From Coprinopsis marcescibilis (taxonomy: Eukaryota > Basidiomycota > Agaricomycetes > Agaricales > Psathyrellaceae): a stretch of 17,365 bases of DNA. The stretch's first letter is position 1. Each line of letters starts with the position of its first letter. Below, piece by piece: positions 1 through 8,161 of this stretch. A program made the translations under genes and the position numbers. The stretch lies in contig ML210487.1 in NCBI GenBank assembly GCA_004369085.1, forward strand, positions 1-17,365. Direction: 5' to 3'. The notes under the pieces were generated by a model, which searched no databases, was not told where the DNA came from, and saw only the letters and a list, made by a program, of their open reading frames with translations.

Positions 1-180
1 TCAATCATTGTCATCCATACAAGTTGAGGTTATGCACTCTGAATTAAAAACCAGCATTGATAATAGTGACTTAGCACAAGAGTTACTATTACATGGACAT
101 GTATAATACATCTGCTAGTGCCATAAAATAACTCAATACTCAGAACGAACAATGGTATTTCTTGTAAAATGAAATGTACT

Positions 181-231
181 AGCCAGGACTCGAACCCCAG
201 ACCTACATGTTAACTTGGCAAAATGCCAAGT
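181..231 (-). repeat. tRNA-like B box with adjacent hairpin, possible SINE or tRNA relic
   Basis: On the minus strand 196-186 reads GGTTCGAGTCC, an exact match to the RNA polymerase III B-box consensus GGTTCGANTCC that forms the T-arm of tRNAs. The flanking T stem pairs poorly and I find no A box at the right distance, so this is not a working tRNA. Just upstream on that strand lies a perfect 8-bp hairpin (213-220 with 224-231, loop AAA). A tRNA-derived SINE fragment or a tRNA pseudogene would explain it; chance is possible. Confidence 0.3.
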
Positions 232-466
232 ATAAGTGCCTGGAGTGTATAGTCAAAAGAACTTACAAGAATTGACACACATTGCTAAGAAAATACGAGC
301 ACAAGTTACCCTACCACAGGACCACAGAAAGATGATGAAGAAAGCAAGGATTTGCCAAGATAAGATAACAAACTGGACATGTGCCTAAGCTGCAGATGAC
401 AAAGTCAAGACTTAGATAGACTCATAATTTGTGTTGAGCACTGCCGTGTACCATCTAGACTGAGTC

Positions 467-1002
467 TAAAACACTCAATAGCCAATCACCTCATCTATAA
501 TATAATCTAGACTCGGAGGATTAGACAAAAGCCATCAACTGGCACCATACAGGACTTAACTCCCGACGGGAATATTCAACCATCCCATCAGTATCAAACT
601 TATACCCACATGCATCATTTCAACTTGGCACCCAAACCCATGATATGTTTCCCCTTTGGTCCAATCTCTTTCTTTTTTCTATCTTGTTTAGACTTGTAGT
701 TTGTGTGGTTGTGTAAAAATTGTCTGTATTTATTTGGTTGTAGACCACTGCTTAGCCAAATACTATTCATGTTTAAAAGCTAGGTAGAGTTGGTCAAATA
801 TACCCTAGATATTGCCTGGTTCACTGCTGTGACCTTGAGTTAACTGCCAATGGCATTACTTGAGTCCCCACTGACCTTAGATAGTCTCTAAGAACAAAAA
901 CGTAGAGTCGAGAGTTTAAAAACCAATACAATCATGATTTATTGTGATTATTGTGACCATCGAGAGTTTAAGACCCATTTTTGTGTCCTATTGAGTGTTT
1001 TA
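467..1002. mobile_element. Candidate MITE with 15-bp terminal inverted repeats
   Basis: The 15 bases at 467-481 (TAAAACACTCAATAG) are repeated exactly in inverse orientation at 988-1002. The outermost TA on each side fits a TA target-site duplication as made by Tc1/mariner-type transposases, leaving 13-bp terminal repeats and a 536-bp non-coding body. No transposase frame lies inside. The pairing does not extend further inward or outward. With only one copy in view, chance or an unrelated inverted repeat cannot be excluded. Confidence 0.35.
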
Positions 1003-1290
1003 AAGATCGTCGAGCATTTAAGTTGTGTTTAAGCAAGCTTTAGTGTTATTACACAAAGAGTGCTAGTGACTGTACTTTAGCTAAAGGCTACCGTTGGTCT
1101 TTGCCCTTCCAGGCCTTTATAAACCATGTTACCCATATAACAAACCCATAAAACCATTATAAAAACCTAAAGACTGTCCGTAACAAGTTGTATGCTTCAC
1201 TAAGCACTAGTTACCTCGTCAAACATTTAGTTCCACTCGGCAACCCCCAAAAAAACCTGCAGGAGTCAACTACTAGCACTAGAATATACA

Positions 1291-1564
1291 TATCATTCGT
1301 CTAAACCTACAATGAACTTAACTACACCGTTTGTCTTCAACACTAGGTAATTTGGTTGGGTTCTAATCTTCTGCGAGGGATATTGCACTGCCATCTTGGT
1401 ACGTGAATGCGCAACGGGGAGGTGGGTCTTGGGCCGTTCTGGCTCAAACCGACCTCTCCGCCTGCAAAAAGTGATTTTTCTGGTTTCCGTGATGATGCGA
1501 GGGTATGATGGTATGATGAGAGGAGGAAACTGAAAATTGTTGGTGACTTGTGATGGATGAGGTT
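1291..1564 (-). other. 3' non-coding tail of the DIRS element
   Basis: This stretch follows the stop codon of the tyrosine recombinase on the minus strand. It carries no recognisable domain, and the open frame running through it has no family resemblance. DIRS elements end in inverted terminal repeats with an internal complementary region; I did not find a convincing pair here, only a 14/17 inverse match between 1383-1399 and 5793-5809. Confidence 0.4.
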
Positions 1565-1969
1565 TCAATGTGTTGGGTTTTTGGTTGTTTGTTTTTGTCG
1601 AATGGCTGCCGCCACAATTGATGGGTGTTGGCGGATGTATGTTTGAAAGGTATCGCCTTTCCATCTTCCGATGCCTTGTATCATGTAGAAAGGAATTCCT
1701 GCTTCTGCGAGAGCTGTGGCGCCTCCAGAGCGCAGAGAATGGCGTCCGACGTTGCCGCTGAATAATGATGTGAGGATTTTTATGAACCAGCCTCTAGTCG
1801 GTATCGATCCATCTTCCTTTAGCCACAGTTCTGGGTTTGCTGGAAATTTTAGGTCACATTTGGCAAGGTAATTGATGAAGACTGGTACAGGGTTGTCATC
1901 TCCAATGAGCAACTGAATTACAACCTTGTTCCCCTCAAATTGCTGATCTGCTTTGTGGTAAGGGAGCAG
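1565..1969 (-). pseudogene. Tyrosine recombinase (YR), C-terminal catalytic half of the DIRS element
   Basis: This is the second half of the tyrosine recombinase that integrates DIRS DNA circles. The frame is open from 1969 to the TGA at 1565-1567. Near its start it reads LLPYHKAD then FEGN, and later PELWL and PTRGWF, as in fungal DIRS recombinases. The catalytic box HSLRSGGAT supplies His and the second Arg, GIGRW supplies the His/Trp position, and TFQTYIRQHP supplies the nucleophilic Tyr. The first catalytic Arg and the core-binding domain are on the other strand at 2677-3270 because of the inversion. There is no native start codon here: the frame simply begins at the breakpoint. This half is otherwise undamaged. 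Confidence 0.85.
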
Positions 1970-2680
1970 CTATCGGAATTTCAACAAATGGCTGGATGGG
2001 CTAACTGGATACTCAATGCTTACCCTCTCCTTCGCCCGGGCCTCAGCGCTTTGTACGAGAAGATGAGTGGAAAAAGACATGCATACCTTCCAGTATATGT
2101 CAACCAATCTATTTGAGATGAACTTAACTGGATGATGAATCACATCAAAAACATGGATGGCATTTTCCTCATTAACTTGGTTGAATGGCCGACAAACGAA
2201 GCAACTTTTACCATATACACCGACACATCAAAATTATACATGGGTTTCTGGTCACCATCGGATACAGGTGTAGGATACCAATGTGACATTTCGGAGAACG
2301 ATTTCGAAAAAGGCATCTTTTATTTCGAAGCACTGTGCATGGCGTCCACACTCACATGGCTTACCAAAGAATTCTCCCGAAAGCACAGGGACTGCTCAAA
2401 ACCTGTGAAGGTTATCATCTATTGCGACAACACAAATACAGTCTTGGTGTTCAACATACTCAAAGCATCGGAGAAATATAACAAGATTCTAGTACACACC
2501 GCAAACTTATTAATCAAGTTTAACATTCAACTCAAGGTCGACCATATCCCAGGGGAAAAGAACATGGTCGCAGACCTACTTTTAAGGGAAAATACCACCA
2601 AACTCAAATCCTTACTCCCGACATTATCCATTTCCAGGTTTACGCCTCCAAGCTTATTGCGGGAGGTGTTGTTCAAATGA
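1967..2680 (+). pseudogene. DIRS RT thumb and RNase H domain, inverted
   Basis: This is the continuation of the reverse transcriptase found at 4536-3268 on the other strand, followed by RNase H, which degrades the RNA template during replication. The frame reads LSEFQQMAGWANW and YPLLRPGLSALYEK (thumb and connection), then a TGA at 2114-2116 where the family has Arg. After that come the RNase H motifs: YTDTS with the first Asp, FEALCMA with the Glu, YCDNTNT with the second Asp, and VDHIPGEKNMVADLL with the last Asp/His region. The frame ends at TGA 2678-2680, overlapping by four bases (ATGA) the ATG of the recombinase at 2677. Apart from the single stop the domain looks complete. Confidence 0.8.
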
Positions 2681-3270
2681 ACATCACCACTTCGTCCAGA
2701 TCATCAAAGCGCCCAGTCTGGACGAAAACACGCCTGTTACAGGAAAAATCAATCACTCTGGGATTCTCATTAGAAGTTGGATCACGAGCATCTTACTCAT
2801 CAGCATTCAAGTCATACATCAATTTCTGCACAAACCATGAACTCGACATGAAACCAACACCCGACACCCTCTCATTGTATGCGGCATACATGAGCCACTT
2901 CATAAATCCCAAATCCGTATCCAGTTACCTTTCAGGTATCTGTAATCACCTCGAGGCTCTATACCCAGACGTCCGAGAAGTACGAAGTCATAAACTTGTC
3001 ACCCGAACTTTAATGGGCTGCTGAAAATCAAAATCAGTTCCGACACATTGAAAACGCCCTCTCAATCAACCCGAAATCGGAAAGGAAATAAAAAGAAGCC
3101 AAAAATCAAACCATAATACCTGCCTTTTCTTCGCAATCCTCTCAACCTCATTTCATGGCTTAATGCGACTTGGAGAGAACGTATGGCCGGAGAAGAAATC
3201 GCTCCAAGATTATAGAAAAGTTATCATGCGGTCATCCGTAACCATGTCAACGAAAGGCTATTCCTTCCTG
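2677..3270 (+). pseudogene. Tyrosine recombinase (YR), N-terminal half of the DIRS element, inverted
   Basis: This is the core-binding domain and start of the catalytic domain of the DIRS tyrosine recombinase. The start ATG at 2677 overlaps the RNase H stop. The frame shows SRASYSSAFKSYINFC and PDTLSLYAAYMSHF followed by SVSSYLSGICNHLE, typical of the SAM-like N-terminal domain. Two TGA codons (3022-3024 and 3049-3051) break it. The same frame then resumes with FHGLMRLGENVWP, which holds the first catalytic Arg, and LQDYRKVIMRSSVTM. It reaches the inversion breakpoint at 3270 after YSFL and is continued on the minus strand from 1969. Beyond 3270 the plus frame runs only into the antisense of the RT. 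Confidence 0.78.
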
Positions 3271-4536
3271 TACAAACATCCATACTCCCAAGATGAACTC
3301 CTCTCTCTTCTCCTTTGACAGGGATATCGACATTTGATTTGGGTCTACGCAAAACCTGATGATATCAAGGGTTGATCCATGTAATTGTTTCGGCTCAGAG
3401 TGCGGTATTCCAAGGTCGTCCCATAATTCGAGCAAACGGGCTTGTTTATCTGGCATCTGTATTGCCTTTCCCTTGTAGCCCCTGTACTCTTTCATCTTCC
3501 CCTCAAACTCCCATGAATACATGTTGTCCACAAAACATAGCAAGTCCTCGATTTTCCAGACCACCTCTGCAATCCATAGAACAAGTCCCATCAACATCCC
3601 CCATAGTCCCCCCGCCGCTTGATTTCCGAAATTGTTATTCCTGTCGAGACAGTATTGACCCAGCATCTTCACAGTTTGTTTCAGCTGCCAGCATGGATGC
3701 ATGGGAACTGTTTGATATGCCTTTGATACGTCGGATTTGAACACGACCAGTTTAGCGTTTGTATGTTGGGGTCTAACGGAGCGGAGGATTTGGCCAAACT
3801 CTTGTAGACCATCAAGAGGGACACTGATTCTTGATTTGTCGATGAGATCATTCCTGGCGAACGGTGGTGCACTGTGGTTGACACAAAGTCTGAGTTTGCT
3901 TCCTCTGGTTGAAACAACGTGAGGGACGACCATCATGCCTGGCAGTAGTTTTGAAAAAATCAGCGAAAACCTTTCTGCTTTGATTTCCGTGTCTCACTGT
4001 TCCCCAATAAACTCTTCGTAGTCTTTGTCGAATTTTCCCGTTTCGTGATCAAGTGTTGACTGCCAAAGTGCGTTTTCCGTGACCGCGAAAGGCCACATGC
4101 CTTGCCTCATTCCCCAGATAACTGATTCAACAAAGATTCTGTTTGGGTGAGATTGCAGCAAGAAATGTAAACGGTCGACTTTAACAGGCGTTGTAATCTT
4201 GAACAGGTGTGGGTTTGAGAGAATTGTATTGATGTTTTCCCGATTCAGTAATTCGTTCATAGGAACAGATGGTATTGGGGGCATGGATTTGGTGGATCTT
4301 GCTAAGGGTTGGTACACCGAAGTGTTGTCCTCCTTCCAGATAAACGCTCTCGTATACTTGGGGTGAAAACCTATACCCAGGTGCGACATTTCCCAATCCC
4401 ACATGACATGTTGATTAAGATCGGCTGCAGTTGCTCCTGGTATGGGATGTGTTTCGACACCTGGAGGACGCGTGGAGTTACTTGCAATCTGATGAACGGT
4501 TTGGACACCTGCCGTCGTTCCATCTGATGCATGCAT
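3268..4536 (-). pseudogene. DIRS reverse transcriptase, N-terminal region, fingers and palm
   Basis: This is the polymerase that copies the element RNA into DNA. From 4536 the frame reads a variable lead, then SHPNRIFVESVIWGMRQG and WPFA, the usual start of fungal DIRS RT. A TGA at 3994-3996 interrupts it after FIGEQ. The same frame continues with LLPGMMVVPHVVSTRGSKLR, LCVNHSAPPFARND, palm motif A FKSDVSKAYQTVPMHP, GGLWGMLMGLVLWIA, and motif C as CFVDNMYSWE. Motif C should be VDD; the second Asp is Asn, which a single CpG transition at 3525 explains, so the polymerase would be inactive even without the stop. The end QMSISLSKEKREEF then WMFVQ meets the inversion breakpoint, and the thumb is at 1967 on the plus strand. 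The true start is uncertain, since the frame is open upstream apart from a TGA at 4561-4563. Confidence 0.8.
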
Positions 4537-4552
4537 CCCGCTGCTGCTTGGT

Positions 4553-5692
4553 TTATTGACTCAAAGTGCTGCCTCCCTCAAATCCACTTGAAGGGCATGC
4601 AGCTGACCCAGCATTTTGTAGCCATGTGAGCCGGAGGTCATTGAATGCATGGGTGAAAAGGTAACAGCGAGTTTGAGATACTCGGAGCCTAACGGCTCTA
4701 TCGTAGTGGATGACCGATTGGTGTTGGGTTGGCCTGAACAAGGCAAATAACTGTCTGATTGATTTCCCATACGCATTGAGTTTGATGGTACGGTCAGGGA
4801 AAACGAAGCAGAAAGCCTCAGCAAAGCTGTCGAACACGGTGTGCCAGTCTCCGCTTGTGACCACTCACTTAGCTGGTGTTGCTGATCCCATGATGATCTC
4901 GAATTCTCCAATTGACTCCTTCCTTTGGTCGTCTCTGGAAAGGGCATAGATCCCAGACAAGACTCTGTCGAAATCGATTGGCTTTCCTGACAATATGTTC
5001 TTCCACTCTCCACTTGGGAATTGTGGACACCCTGGGGAGTTGAGAAGGGAAGATAAGGCACGCTTGGGGTCGTTTGCAATGTTTTCGAGTGTTTCAATGG
5101 TTTGCTTGAGTTCTGGCAGTACCGGAGCACTGTTGCGTACCCATGGGAGAGCTGCAAATTTGAGCTTGCGCTTCCCTCCATCATTCTCTCCTCCAACGTT
5201 GGACGGTGTATTGTCGGTCCCCTTCCGTCCAGGTCCTTCTCCAAAAGCAGAGCCACCTCCAAATTGGATGCTCTCAGCTTGCTCTTCAACGCTGTCGGAA
5301 GCCATGCTCCCTCCTTCTCTGGCAGTATCTGCTCCAATGCCACCCCTGTATCCTCCTTAATTCTGTCTCCCTCCATGCAGCTCTGCTGCTCCTCTGAGTG
5401 TTTCGAGATTGTCGAGTGCCTTGATGTAGGACTCAAAAGAATTTCGAACAGCGTACTCACTGAGACCCTTGTTTTGACGGAGTAAGGAGTAGATCTTGGA
5501 GATGGCTGAAGCTTTTTCGATCTCTCTGGCCCTAAATTCTTGTATGACTTCATCGCACTTGACTTGTGGTTGATAATTGAGTGATGTTGCTTGACCGGTA
5601 CCAGACGCACTGGAACCCCTGAGGGGCTCCCTTGGAACCCTCGCCTGAGTTACAGAAGAGCTCGGCTTGTACTTGTTCGTTGCGCTTCTGGT
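4553..5692 (-). pseudogene. Gag-like protein of the DIRS element
   Basis: This is the first reading frame of the DIRS element, expected to coat its RNA. I followed one frame from after a TGA at 5693-5695 to TAA at 4553-4555, about 380 codons. It has a TAA at 5357-5359 and a TGA at 4865-4867. The N-terminal part reads ARVPREPLRGSSASGTGQ and KGLSEYAVRNSFESYIKALD. A Gly-rich linker follows. The C-terminal part reads TSGDWHTVFDSFAEAFCFVF then PDR and FALFRPTQHQSVIHYDRAVR, recalling the DW...W...P.R and hydrophobic-D-R pattern of fungal DIRS Gag. No in-frame ATG is visible near the start, so the start was lost or lies upstream. A 349-codon frame overlaps it (see rejected items). Confidence 0.6.
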
Positions 5693-5829
5693 TCAACACT
5701 ACTTTGGGACCTTGTAACAGGCATGTAATAGTGGGTGAAAGACAATTGGTTGTTGGATTGATGTCACGGAGTGATGATTAGCGATGAATAGGCAAATATG
5801 GCAATGCAAAGTGCTATGGACACCCCTGG
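5693..5829 (-). other. 5' non-coding region of the DIRS element and junction with copia A
   Basis: This is a short non-coding stretch between the Gag frame of the DIRS element and the end of the copia A RNase H frame at 5830. It presumably holds the 5' end of the DIRS element and the junction with copia A. No target duplication or terminal repeat could be fixed, so the order of the two insertions is unknown. Confidence 0.4.
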
Positions 5830-7404
5830 TTAGCCAGTGTGTGTGCCACTTTGAATAGTACGAGACTCACCTATGGGTTTTTGTTGTTGTGTTGTGTGTT
5901 TGGTGTGTTTCTGCTGCTCAGCCATTAGCATCACATCAGCATCAAATACAGCTCCTTGGTTATCAGAGCAAACAGGAACAGCGGGCAGATGTATGCTTAA
6001 TTTGATGAATAGATTTTTAATCCACATGACCTGCTTAGATAGTTCAGCAAGGGCCATGTATTCTTCTTCAGTGTTGGATTGCACAACAGATTTCTGTGTG
6101 CCTGATTGCCATGATATGGCACGTCCAGCTAGCATAACAACATTGCCCATGATAGATCTTTGATGATTTGGATCTTCAGCATAGTTGGAGTTAGTGTAGC
6201 CAATGAGATCTTCTCCTTCTTTTCCATCATATATCATAGCATAATTCTTTGTTCCCAAAAGGTACTTAAAGATATACATTGCTCAATCAAGATATTCTTG
6301 CAATGGATTTGCAGAGAACTGTGCCAGTTTTGTAATGGCATAGCATATGTCAGGACATGTACCCAACATGTGGTAAAGAAGGGATCCAATGACAGACTGA
6401 AACTTTGATCTGAGTTTGGGATTAACCAGCACAGTATTAGTGAGCGGTTTATACCCTTCAACCATAGGGGTTTGAGCAGGCTTGGCATTTTGCATGCCGA
6501 ATCTAGTAACAATCTTGTCAAGATAGGCTTTTTGATCAAGATGTACTTTGCCATTTGCAATTTTAATCTGCATGCTTAGAAACTCTGTTGGGTTTCCAAG
6601 GTCTTGGCATTCCCATTTGGTCATAAACTCAGTCTTCATCTTCAGCAACAGATTACGATTCTGGCAGATGAAGATGCCTGTGTTGGTGTTGAGATGATGA
6701 AATACCAATACTATGACAGATTTAGCAAGTTCTTTCCACCAGGCTAGAGCAGCTTGCTTCAATCCATAAAGGGCTTTATGAAGGCACAGGACTTTGCCTT
6801 CTTTGCCCTTGACTTTAAAGCCTTCGGGTTGTTCCATATAGATTTCTTTGTCTAATGGACCATAGAGGAATGCATCATTGACATCCAGTGCAGTTGAGTG
6901 CCATCCTTCCAAAGAAGATAAGGCAAGTGCAAGTCAAAAACTCTCAAATCTGACAACTGGTGAGAAGACTTCATTATAATCTAATCCCATTATTTGGGAG
7001 AAACCCTTGGCTACAAGTCAAGCCTTTTTACAACCATTAGTCTTTTTATCAAAGACCCAATGACACTTGATGATCTTTCTTCCTTTCAGAAGGTCTACAA
7101 GACTATAGATGTGGTGTTTTTCTAGAGTGCTAAGCTCTTCCAAGCATGCCTTCGTCTATTCCTGCTTCTGAGCTTCTGGCATTCTCAGAATATTGCAATA
7201 TGTCCACCCTTGTGGTTCCATGTTCAGACGTTCATTTGCATCTACTGCTTTGGCAAGCAAGTAATCGCAAAATTCAACTCCCCCTTGACAGCATAATTTG
7301 GTTAACCATGCATCCTCTGTTGTGTCTACTGCAGATGCATGAGTGCTATAATCAGCACATTTGGAATCCAAGTTGTGTCCAGGATTTTGCAACTTAGTTT
7401 CCAA
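5830..7404 (-). pseudogene. Copia A polyprotein remnant: RT and RNase H, 3' half
   Basis: This is the decayed pol region of an older Ty1/copia element. One frame runs throughout, broken by TAG 7156-7158 and TGA at 7018-7020, 6934-6936 and 6283-6285. In order it shows EELSTLEK and KGRKIIKCHWVFDKKTNG, LVAKGFSQIMGLDYNEVFSP, GWHSTALDVNDAFLYG (palm Asp), EIYMEQPEGFKVKGKE, CLHKALYGLKQAALAWW. The segment that should carry YVDD is missing: the protein jumps from GIFICQNRN to KMKTEFMTKWECQDLG. RNase H follows with GYTNSNYAED (Asn where Asp is usual), IMGNVVMLAGRAISWQS, TEEEYMALAE and CSDNQGAVFDA. It then loses resemblance in a Gln/His/Lys-rich tail. Two stops replace Arg and two replace Trp of the family. 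Confidence 0.82.
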
Positions 7405-7922
7405 GCAACCCTTCCAGGAGCTACCCTTGGTATCACCAACAATTTCCTTCCATGCTGTCTCACAATCTGTTTTCTGGAAAATAACTCCAGGGCATTCATC
7501 GCCATAGATATTGCCAGGACAGGCAGGCTATATCCTAATCCAACCACAGCAAAGTCTCCTTGGTGGCCAAACCATATTGGTTGTTGCCTTGTTGACAGAC
7601 AAGGTTGCAAACAAGGATGTATGCATATGAACCCAAAATATAGTCTGTCCAATTACTCTTGGACAAGCAATAATGCTCAGATCTTTTGATCCTACTTTCT
7701 GAAGTGACATGTGCCTTAGGTTTCCTATTAGGCTGTGTCCATCTTTCAGAAATACTCCTACCGATAATAATCAAATAGAGAGTTTAGGTATATATGGTAC
7801 TGGATGTATGCAGATGGTGCTCAATTTGTTTCCAATTAGCATTTGCAGGAAGGCGGTACCAACACCTTTGATCTGCAGCAAAGCTGATTTCCAGCAGTTC
7901 CTACTTCGCCATTAGCTTCTTT
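7405..7922 (-). pseudogene. Copia A remnant: protease tail and linker, integrase core not seen
   Basis: On the minus strand, directly left of copia B, the frame resumes the protease that begins at 12824. It reads KEANGEVGTAGNQLCC, shifts frame near 7860, then VGTAFLQMLIGNKL, VPYIPKLSI, TGA 7771-7773, LLSVGVFLKDGHSLIGN and KDLSIIACPRVIGQTIFWVH. After TAG 7528-7530 only an unassigned linker leads to the RT. No DD35E integrase motif is present in about 540 bases where copia B has well over 1 kb. An internal deletion of the integrase is inferred. Confidence 0.6.
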
Positions 7923-7927
7923 GAAAT
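7923..7927. repeat. Target-site duplication of copia B, left copy
   Basis: GAAAT directly precedes the TGTTGA end of the left LTR and is repeated directly after the right LTR at 12771-12775. A 5-bp duplication is the normal footprint of a copia integrase. The two copies being identical supports a single, fairly recent insertion. Confidence 0.92.
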
Positions 7928-8161
7928 TGTTGAGACTTGAGATATGAGGGTAGAGAACAATATCGAATTACTCTGTACATAGGTAGCTTAAATACAAATT
8001 GTCGCTATCTACGTGTACCCAAGAACAAAGATATGTACTCCCCAAGTACACTCCGATAGAAATCCATCCAAATAATACTCGGATGGATGAACAATAAACT
8101 AAACGAGTCTTGGAGACTCTTGGTACATCGAAGGCGCGAGCCTTCACCGAGTAATTCAACA
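7928..8161 (-). repeat. Copia B 3' LTR
   Basis: This 234-bp long terminal repeat is bounded by TGTTGA and TCAACA. It matches the copy at 12537-12770 at 230 of 234 positions. The four differences are all transitions at CpG sites. Because the element is on the minus strand this is the 3' LTR: a polypurine tract adjoins it at 8162-8170. Its first bases (minus strand TGTTGA) also provide the last Cys codon and the TGA stop of the polyprotein. Confidence 0.95.

Larger units (their letters stand above)
1..1290. other. Non-coding stretch left of the DIRS element
   Basis: No reading frame of convincing length or composition is visible on either strand. The stretch is AT-rich. It contains a tRNA-like B box near position 190 and a candidate miniature inverted-repeat element between 467 and 1002, both listed separately. 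A loosely repeated TCGAGAGTTTAA motif occurs near 907, 960 and 1012. The left end of the DIRS element must lie somewhere between here and 1565, but I could not fix it. Confidence 0.6.
1967..3270 (+). other. Inverted internal segment of the DIRS element (about 1.3 kb)
   Basis: The block carries RT thumb, RNase H and the YR N-terminal half on the plus strand, while the flanking RT palm and YR C-terminal half are on the minus strand. The left breakpoint is at CAG 1967-1969 and the right one at CTG 3268-3270, a 3-bp inverted microhomology. At both breakpoints the triplet is a whole codon in both frames. Turning the block round therefore rejoins RT palm to thumb, and YR N-half to C-half, with no loss, gain or shift. 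This makes one element with a simple inversion far likelier than two colliding elements. Confidence 0.85.
1565..5692 (-). mobile_element. DIRS-type retrotransposon, decayed, with inverted middle third
   Basis: Read on the minus strand the order is Gag (5692-4553), RT fingers and palm (4536-3268), an inverted block with RT thumb, RNase H and the first half of YR (plus strand 1967-3270), then the second half of YR (1969-1565). This Gag-RT-RNase H-YR order is diagnostic of DIRS elements, which integrate with a tyrosine recombinase instead of a DDE integrase. The coding frames carry at least six in-frame stops, five of them TGA, so the copy is dead. Domain identities rest on recalled family motifs. 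The outer ends are not defined; the true element probably reaches about 1290 and about 5830. Confidence 0.8.

Noticed and set aside
907..1023. Three TCGAGAGTTTAA-like motifs
   Set aside because: Irregular spacing and diverged; not enough for a repeat family or binding-site cluster.
1565..4536. Two separate DIRS elements in opposite orientation
   Set aside because: No domain is present twice, and both frames join exactly at the CAG/CTG breakpoints, so one inverted element is simpler.
4561..5610. Uninterrupted 349-codon frame on the minus strand overlapping Gag
   Set aside because: It is Ser/Thr/Pro/Gln-rich and I recognise no domain in it, while the overlapping frame carries Gag-like motifs over the same bases. 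It is in the same frame as the RT, so an RT extension or frameshift product is conceivable, but I could not support it.
1383..5809. Inverse match of 14/17 between 1383-1399 and 5793-5809 as DIRS terminal inverted repeats
   Set aside because: Too short and imperfect, does not extend, and is readily found by chance over these distances.
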